Assembly (NCBI RefSeq): GCF_001050235.1
Contig: NZ_DF967972.1
Coordinates: 1,130,475 to 1,194,474 of the forward strand
Reading direction: 5' to 3'
DNA from: Longilinea arvoryzae
Lineage (GTDB): Bacteria; Chloroflexota; Anaerolineae; Anaerolineales; Anaerolineaceae
Length of the DNA: 64,000 nt
Shown here one piece after another: positions 60,701 to 64,000 of the stretch. The notes beneath the pieces were generated by a model. It was given only the letters and a program-made list of their open reading frames with translations, ran no database searches and was not told where the DNA came from. Each line of letters starts with the position of its first letter. Position 1 is the stretch's first letter. The position numbers and the translations under genes were made by a program.

Positions 60701-60891
60701 AGGGAAGCGGCGCTGAACTGAGGGGGTATTTTTCCCAGGCCGGCACTTACATACTGAGAATCCATGGATTTATACCATACGATGATGGTTCTACAGTTTT
60801 CTGGGAATCCTATGGCGGCATGTGTGACTCGATCTATTCTCTGGGGATCGTTCGCGAAAAACAAGTCTTCCTGCCATTTATCGAACGTTAA
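57763..60891 (+). CDS. Large secreted multi-domain beta protein
   Basis: 1042 residues. A signal peptide ends near AIAQAQ (about 31). A first domain (about 40-110) is helical and charged. From about 215 the protein is a chain of beta-sandwich units, each with a NVD-N4-7-GxxxPG pattern (INVDAVNNTISGTTTPG, VNVDNITDQITGVTLPG, VNVDTAGKRVFGKAPAN). A C-terminal domain (about 905-1030) resembles the pre-peptidase C-terminal fold with DRFEPDDTKDVAS and DFDWVRFEVP. It ends in VFLPFIER, like the LPLxxR tails I recall in other Chloroflexota exoproteins. AAGGATC precedes the ATG. Function unknown; surface adhesion or binding is possible. Confidence 0.8.
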   Translation: MVIKKNCLFSIGVILSFLFSGSWNYAIAQAQTEQRVRLVLAFPNPITLSVPAGLDQEETERYAREFYNQQVQSLLKDLEPYLSNGSISNVQLLPALNSIRVTVKDSGTFNPLNATPSNTEGEPMNDSPFKIVESFSSIPIMTSTDAQSLPDFLSDSVPSQGRDVLSILNSINTIARVEPDNATPSQCTHAAADNFRAEVSAVSAWRQAVSLRQQNGETPTGGSQQPSIHINMGNVPSYIEGNVGGKTTVRLHVLRGGTVIGRDSQISGDDGSYLFWPSSNSYDCAPGAQWALELGDVVQISANGYTVQTVVVDMKGYAYAEGQRVEGTAPVGRSVVAQLSWYESLNLCQALSTRSETVAVNADGTYSAPVSTQFNRSVSGLVEALDANGNGTYRPFQKYQLVGNRWGGYSVILQPNTAFTIQQRRNGVLLATQTGVTNDSGYYYDYFDGGPGDELTLTTGTITMKQVIIIEPTINVDAVNNTISGTTTPGVAMRLGGTESSLEPIHCPDNENTCLTQVADSNGNYSFHLAQSVNDLAFGISFMTREGEGWNMYASSAPTTLKLLVLADPGTIQGRWYEGTTPLTVRLLDGDGVEQKTVTVQRPESTSSFFAAAGMKIPYGWQVEVSDGVNTQTMTVGLDTVNVDNITDQITGVTLPGHIKATNGKFCLESDVASQGPFSLGGVDIPSTVTFYVTQTDADGFQTQRYVSLYKNNPLSFSYYPGKWIVSGHFDAPYGTVIAYLMRGETTLTFLSTNNSSSSAPGEFEIPLSPANYEFQAGDSILLLKPDGSSFTVQLAYATVNVDTAGKRVFGKAPANSIIQAGVGRDSPGGTFRFMPDSVVDADGNYAVQIQADDIWQMYNCNRVDIAPRCVFPWMIYESPESYLYSYYGQQPMPEAADRFEPDDTKDVASSYTEPQLHTLHSQDDFDWVRFEVPQSDVDKHTIYHIYTYDLGWDMGTYLELWDGNGSYLTGTYSINQDNQGSGAELRGYFSQAGTYILRIHGFIPYDDGSTVFWESYGGMCDSIYSLGIVREKQVFLPFIER

Positions 60892-60920
60892 GGTGCTGTG
60901 GTATCTTTTTTTACACGGGA

Positions 60921-60960
60921 ATAAAAAAGGCTGCACCTGCATTCGAACGCAGGTGCAGCC
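60921..60960 (-). terminator. Intrinsic terminator of the htrA gene
   Basis: A perfect 12-bp stem (60929-60940 with 60949-60960) is followed on the minus strand by six T (60928-60923). Confidence 0.9.
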
Positions 60961-60979
60961 GTGAAGGATAAGGCATCGA

Positions 60980-62164
60980 TCAGTTCGAGGTTGCCTCCAG
61001 CGTTATCTGGACCGTCTTTTCCACTCCATTGCGCAGGATGGTCAACTGGACGGTCTGCCCGACCTGGGTGCTGTTGAACAGATAAGAGGTCAGTTCGTCG
61101 AAGGTTTTGACAGCCTGGCCGTCGATGGCAGTGATCACATCCCCACCGCTGACCGTCATTTGTCCGGACCGGGTGTACTGCTGCGTGGTGGCCACCAGAC
61201 CGGCCTTGTCTGCCGGACTGTTGGGGGTGACGGTCACCACCAAAATACCCACCAGGTCTTCACTCAATCCGGCCTGCTGCGCCAGTGAAGGCGTCAGCGT
61301 GGCCCCGGAGATTCCCAGGCGCGGATGGGCATACGAGCCATCCGTGATCAGGGTAGGCACTACCTGTTCGACGATGTGGGACGGGATGACGAAACCGATG
61401 CCGGAGTTGGAGCCGCTGGTGGATTGAATGGCAGCGGTTACGCCAACGACCTGCCCCTGAACGTCTACCAGCACGCCGCCCGAGTTACCCGGGTTGATGG
61501 CGGCATCCGTCTGAATGATATCCGGGATGGTATAGCTGCCGGTGGTATAAGCGTTGGATTGATCAACGGTCAGCGAGCGCGACAGAGCGCTGATAATGCC
61601 CTGGGTCATGGTGCCGGAGAGGCCGTAGGGATTGCCGATGGCAATCACCAAATCGCCCACCTGCGCGGCTTGCGAATCGGCCAGGGTGACCGGGCGTAGC
61701 TCGGCCGCGCTGGCATCCACCTGAATCACGGCCAGGTCGCTCTCCGGATCGGCTCCGACCAGTTTCGCGTCCAGGGTGGCGCCGTCCGCAAAGGTGACGG
61801 TAATCGCGCTGGCGTTTTCAACGACGTGGTTATTGGTGACGATGTGCCCCTGGGTATCCCAGACGAAGCCGGAGCCTTCGCCGCTGGATGAACCATAACC
61901 GGTGTTTTCGGTCACTTGGATGTTGACAACGGAGGGATTGACGTTCTTGTAGATCTGTTCGAAGTCGGATTGCACCGTGGCCAGCAGCGCGCTATCAACG
62001 GAGACAACGGGGCTGTATTCGACCTGCTGCACCGTGCTGGACGAAGCAATGGGTGTGGTCGTGGTGGCGATTACGGGCAGAGTGGTGGCGGCAGTTTGCG
62101 CCGGCGCACAGGCGGCCAATAAGATCACCAATAAAATGCTGATGAAAGTCAATTTTTGTTTCAT
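60980..62164 (-). CDS. HtrA/DegP-like serine protease lipoprotein with PDZ domain
   Basis: 394 residues. A lipobox LAAC (Cys19) anchors it outside the membrane. The trypsin-like domain (about 70-265) has the catalytic triad His in VTNNHVVE, Asp in ESDLAVIQ and Ser in NPGNSGG. One PDZ domain (about 275-385) follows with GILVVTVTPNSPADKAGL and GGDVITAIDGQAV. It degrades misfolded exported proteins. Start ATG 62164 has AAGGAA nine bases upstream. It follows the degenerate receiver gene by 35 nt, probably as one transcript. Confidence 0.93.
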   Translation of the reverse strand: MKQKLTFISILLVILLAACAPAQTAATTLPVIATTTTPIASSSTVQQVEYSPVVSVDSALLATVQSDFEQIYKNVNPSVVNIQVTENTGYGSSSGEGSGFVWDTQGHIVTNNHVVENASAITVTFADGATLDAKLVGADPESDLAVIQVDASAAELRPVTLADSQAAQVGDLVIAIGNPYGLSGTMTQGIISALSRSLTVDQSNAYTTGSYTIPDIIQTDAAINPGNSGGVLVDVQGQVVGVTAAIQSTSGSNSGIGFVIPSHIVEQVVPTLITDGSYAHPRLGISGATLTPSLAQQAGLSEDLVGILVVTVTPNSPADKAGLVATTQQYTRSGQMTVSGGDVITAIDGQAVKTFDELTSYLFNSTQVGQTVQLTILRNGVEKTVQITLEATSN

Positions 62165-62199
62165 AAAGAAGTTCCTTTCTTCCCTGTTCGGTAAAACGA

Positions 62200-62730
62200 T
62201 CAACGGATCCTGTTTTTGGGCGTCAGACATTTATGCAACCCGGATAAGGACCATTGAATGCGTGAGGTTCTTCGTTTCGGCAAGCTTGCTGAGGCGTTGG
62301 GAATGCCGGGTAAGACGGATCGCGGCTGAGTTTTGATCAGCGCAGGCTGCAACCGGCGCAGAATGCTGCGGATGCGCGCCGCCAGCTCGTGCGATTTGAT
62401 GGGGCGTTGGACAACATCTTCCACTCCGGCCGCAAAGAGCGCCAGCACGTAGTCTTCGGCGTTTTGTTTGCTGACGGCGATGACCGGCCCCTGGCGCAGG
62501 CTGACCCATTTACGGCAAACGGCCACATCCTGCTCCAACTGTCCCAAAAGAAAAACCAGAATTGCAGCCGGTTTTCGATGGCCGTTTTGCTCGCCGTTTC
62601 TGAACTCATCTTCAGCCATCAAGCGCAGCCCGGCTGCGGCCAGGTCGGCGCGCAGTTGTTCCGCGCCCCACAGCTCGTCGCCGGGCAGCACCAGCATGAT
62701 ATCGATGGGTTGGATGGCTGTTTCGATCAT
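62200..62730 (-). CDS. Degenerate receiver-domain (pseudo-response-regulator) protein
   Basis: 176 residues. The first 125 show a CheY-like alternation: IDIMLVLPGDE, AAILVFLLGQLEQ, GPVIAVSKQN, VLALFAAGVEDVVQRPIKSHELAARI. The phospho-acceptor Asp that should end the third strand is missing (ILVFLLG) and the late Lys is Arg (QRPI), so phosphorylation is unlikely. A basic 45-residue tail lacks a known output domain. The start is ATG 62730. Being just upstream of htrA, it may be a protein-interaction module for the protease or an envelope stress pathway; this is inference. Confidence 0.65.
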   Translation of the reverse strand: MIETAIQPIDIMLVLPGDELWGAEQLRADLAAAGLRLMAEDEFRNGEQNGHRKPAAILVFLLGQLEQDVAVCRKWVSLRQGPVIAVSKQNAEDYVLALFAAGVEDVVQRPIKSHELAARIRSILRRLQPALIKTQPRSVLPGIPNASASLPKRRTSRIQWSLSGLHKCLTPKNRIR

Positions 62731-62893
62731 AAGCGTCTCGATTCCGCACACGGAAACGATGCGTTTCTTTGTGTGTGCAGATCAGGATAGCAGCCAGATG
62801 TTCAAATCTTGTATAGAACGGATAAAAATCTGGTTAAAACAAATTCGTGATTGGCGATTCTGAGGAAATTGCAGGTTGCAATTTTACGTTATG

Positions 62894-62911
62894 TATGTTA
62901 TAAATAACATA
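62894..62911. promoter_or_regulatory. PadR-type operator
   Basis: ATGT-N8-ACAT (62895-62910) within an 18-bp near-perfect palindrome. ATGT-N8-ACAT is the classical PadR site. A TATAAA box at 62918-62923 lies directly downstream, so the operator covers the -35 region and would give autoregulation. Confidence 0.7.
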
Positions 62912-62945
62912 TGTCAGTATAAACCTACGATCGAGGATTCACAAA

Positions 62946-63491
62946 ATGACCATCCAATATGCCATTCTAGGCCTGCTGAGCTGGCAGTCCTTTGCCGGTT
63001 ACGATTTGAAGAAAATCATCTCGGATTCAGAGCTGTTCTACTGGTCGGGTAGCAACAACCAGATTTATCGTACGCTGGTGCAGCTGCATGAAGACGGACT
63101 GGTGAGCCAGGAAGTGCAGGAACAGGAAAACTTGCCGGCGCGCAAGATTTACACCCTCACCGAAAAAGGCCGGGCGGAGCTGCACGAATGGCTGCTGACC
63201 ACCCCGGAACTGCCCGAACGCCACAATGCCTTCCTGATCCAACTGGCCTGGGCGGATGCCTTATCGGCAGCCGATCTGGCAGCCCTGGTGGAACGTTATG
63301 CCGGGGAAGTCGAAACGCACCTGTTGCTGCTGCAAGAGAAGGTGCGCCGCTGGCTCTATCCCGCCCGATCCAACCGGGAGGATTTTCTCTGGCGGCAGAT
63401 CAACGAGAATCTGATCGCGCATGACCGGCTGGAGCTGGAATGGGCGCAAAGCCTTCGCGCCGGCCTGGCCGAAATGGGAGAGCAGCCATGA
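62946..63491 (+). CDS. PadR-family transcriptional regulator
   Basis: 181 residues. The N-terminal winged helix (about 1-80) has AILGLLSWQSFAGYDLKKIIS, the IYRTLVQLHEDGLV recognition part and RKIYTLTEKGRAEL as wing; the C-terminal helical part is of the PadR_C type (LIQLAWADALSAADL and later). Many members sense phenolics or drugs. A PadR-type operator precedes the gene. It overlaps the DUF4180 gene by four bases (ATGA). Confidence 0.93.
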   Translation: MTIQYAILGLLSWQSFAGYDLKKIISDSELFYWSGSNNQIYRTLVQLHEDGLVSQEVQEQENLPARKIYTLTEKGRAELHEWLLTTPELPERHNAFLIQLAWADALSAADLAALVERYAGEVETHLLLLQEKVRRWLYPARSNREDFLWRQINENLIAHDRLELEWAQSLRAGLAEMGEQP

Positions 63492-63865
63492 ACTATACGC
63501 TGATCAGCACGGGCAATCGCAGCTTTCTCGCATGCAGCCCGGATGGACCGGACAGCCGGGTGCAAAGCGAACGCGATGCGCTGGATCTGGTGGCGGCCTG
63601 CGGCGAAAACGGCACCGAAAACCTTTTACTGCCGGCCGGGTGCCTCAACGAAGACTTCTTTCGATTAAGCACGGGACTGGCCGGAGCGATCCTGCTCAAA
63701 TTTAGCAATTACCACATCCGCTGCGCGCTGGTGCTTTCGTCTGAGCAGGCCCACCGCGGGCGTTTCGCCGAACTGGTGCTGGAGGCCAACCGGCGCAATC
63801 GTGAACTGCACTTTTTTACCAGGTCCGCGGAAGCGGAACGCTGGTTGATCGATGAGGGAGGTTGA
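63488..63865 (+). CDS. DUF4180 protein
   Basis: 125 residues, the usual length. The family pattern is visible: ALDLVAACGENGTENLLLPAG (key parts: DLVAAC and NLLLP), CLNEDFFRLSTGLAGAILLKFSNYHIRCALV (NEDFFxLxTGLAG and KFSNY) and the C-terminal FTRSAEAERWLI. The function is unknown, but DUF4180 genes are often beside PadR-like regulators, as here. It overlaps padR by four bases and precedes a hydrolase gene by one base. Confidence 0.88.
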   Translation: MNYTLISTGNRSFLACSPDGPDSRVQSERDALDLVAACGENGTENLLLPAGCLNEDFFRLSTGLAGAILLKFSNYHIRCALVLSSEQAHRGRFAELVLEANRRNRELHFFTRSAEAERWLIDEGG

Positions 63866-63866
63866 A

Positions 63867-64000
63867 ATGACGAAAACCCCGGTTATCTTTAAATCCGCTG
63901 CCGGCCGGGAAGCCATTTTGGCGATCTACCCGGAAATCCTGGCGCGCTGGCCGCAGCCGTTCGAGACGCTGCGCATCCCCAGTCGCCTGGGCAATACCTT
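63867..64000 (+). CDS. Probable alpha/beta hydrolase, N-terminal part (cut by window end)
   Basis: 44 codons are visible from ATG 63867, with GGGAGG upstream. The start FKSAAGREAILAIYPEIL and ARWPQPFETLRIPSRLGNT match the opening of small alpha/beta hydrolases that begin with FKS...YDxxLxxWP and an FGxTH strand. The active site lies outside the window, so the assignment rests on the N-terminus and operon position behind DUF4180. Confidence 0.6.
   Translation, partial: MTKTPVIFKSAAGREAILAIYPEILARWPQPFETLRIPSRLGNT

Overview
The window looks like a chromosomal contig from a Chloroflexota bacterium, most likely Anaerolineae-like. This is inferred from gene content and style: moderately high GC, many secreted proteins with Pro/Thr-rich linkers, a KdpDE pair, PPK2, paired two-component genes and short intergenic spacers. 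No ribosomal RNA or other phylogenetic marker confirms it. Three stretches are visibly AT-richer than the rest: about 1-5850, 15030-18400 and 57370-60890.

Layout. 1-1065: the end of a histidine kinase and its NarL-type response regulator. 1171-5903: a probable small integrative element with two divergent large serine recombinases, a XRE regulator and two overlapping small ORFs, butting into a tRNA-Ser(GCU) gene; a second tRNA-Ser(UGA) follows. 6195-14706: a single-domain response regulator, Nudix hydrolase, YgjP-like and DUF3267 metalloproteins, a PP2C phosphatase coupled to a VWA-FHA membrane protein, a CAP-LysM secreted protein, a GNAT enzyme with a structured leader and a LuxR-type regulator. 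15031-18971: a tandem duplication of a two-gene unit (HTH gene plus GT39-like membrane protein) in which each copy lost the opposite gene. 19145-25835: DUF2807 lipoprotein, purA coupled to a lipoprotein, an AAA ATPase with three phased palindromic repeats over its promoter, and an NDH-2/DUF493/HIT operon with a Rex/CRP-like operator. 26094-36816: UvrD/PcrA helicase, galE with three paralogous small membrane proteins, FSA-type transaldolase, hutI, an ATC-hydrolase-like protein and an ICMT. 37269-46722: PPK2, kdpDE without kdpFABC, tag, GNAT, an ATPase-Nudix-ICMT operon, SDR and a secreted helical-repeat protein. 46723-50187: a two-gene STAND (NB-ARC) NTPase plus TPR protein, preceded by a structured region and 11-bp phased repeats. 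50327-52566: an autoregulated TetR operon with a Tat-exported flavodoxin. 52644-64000: DODA dioxygenase, ECF sigma with a beta-propeller anti-sigma, DinB protein, a 1042-residue secreted protein, HtrA with a degenerate receiver protein, and a PadR-DUF4180-hydrolase operon running off the edge.

Common themes. Several promoters place the -10 hexamer exactly 6-7 nt before the start codon, suggesting leaderless mRNAs. Three families of short intergenic repeats (CACAGAG-, GTGAAGG- and GCTAATG-type) fill gene ends. The candidates most worth following as undescribed biology are the phased operator array before the AAA ATPase, the split STAND/TPR pair with its leader, and the dual-recombinase element.
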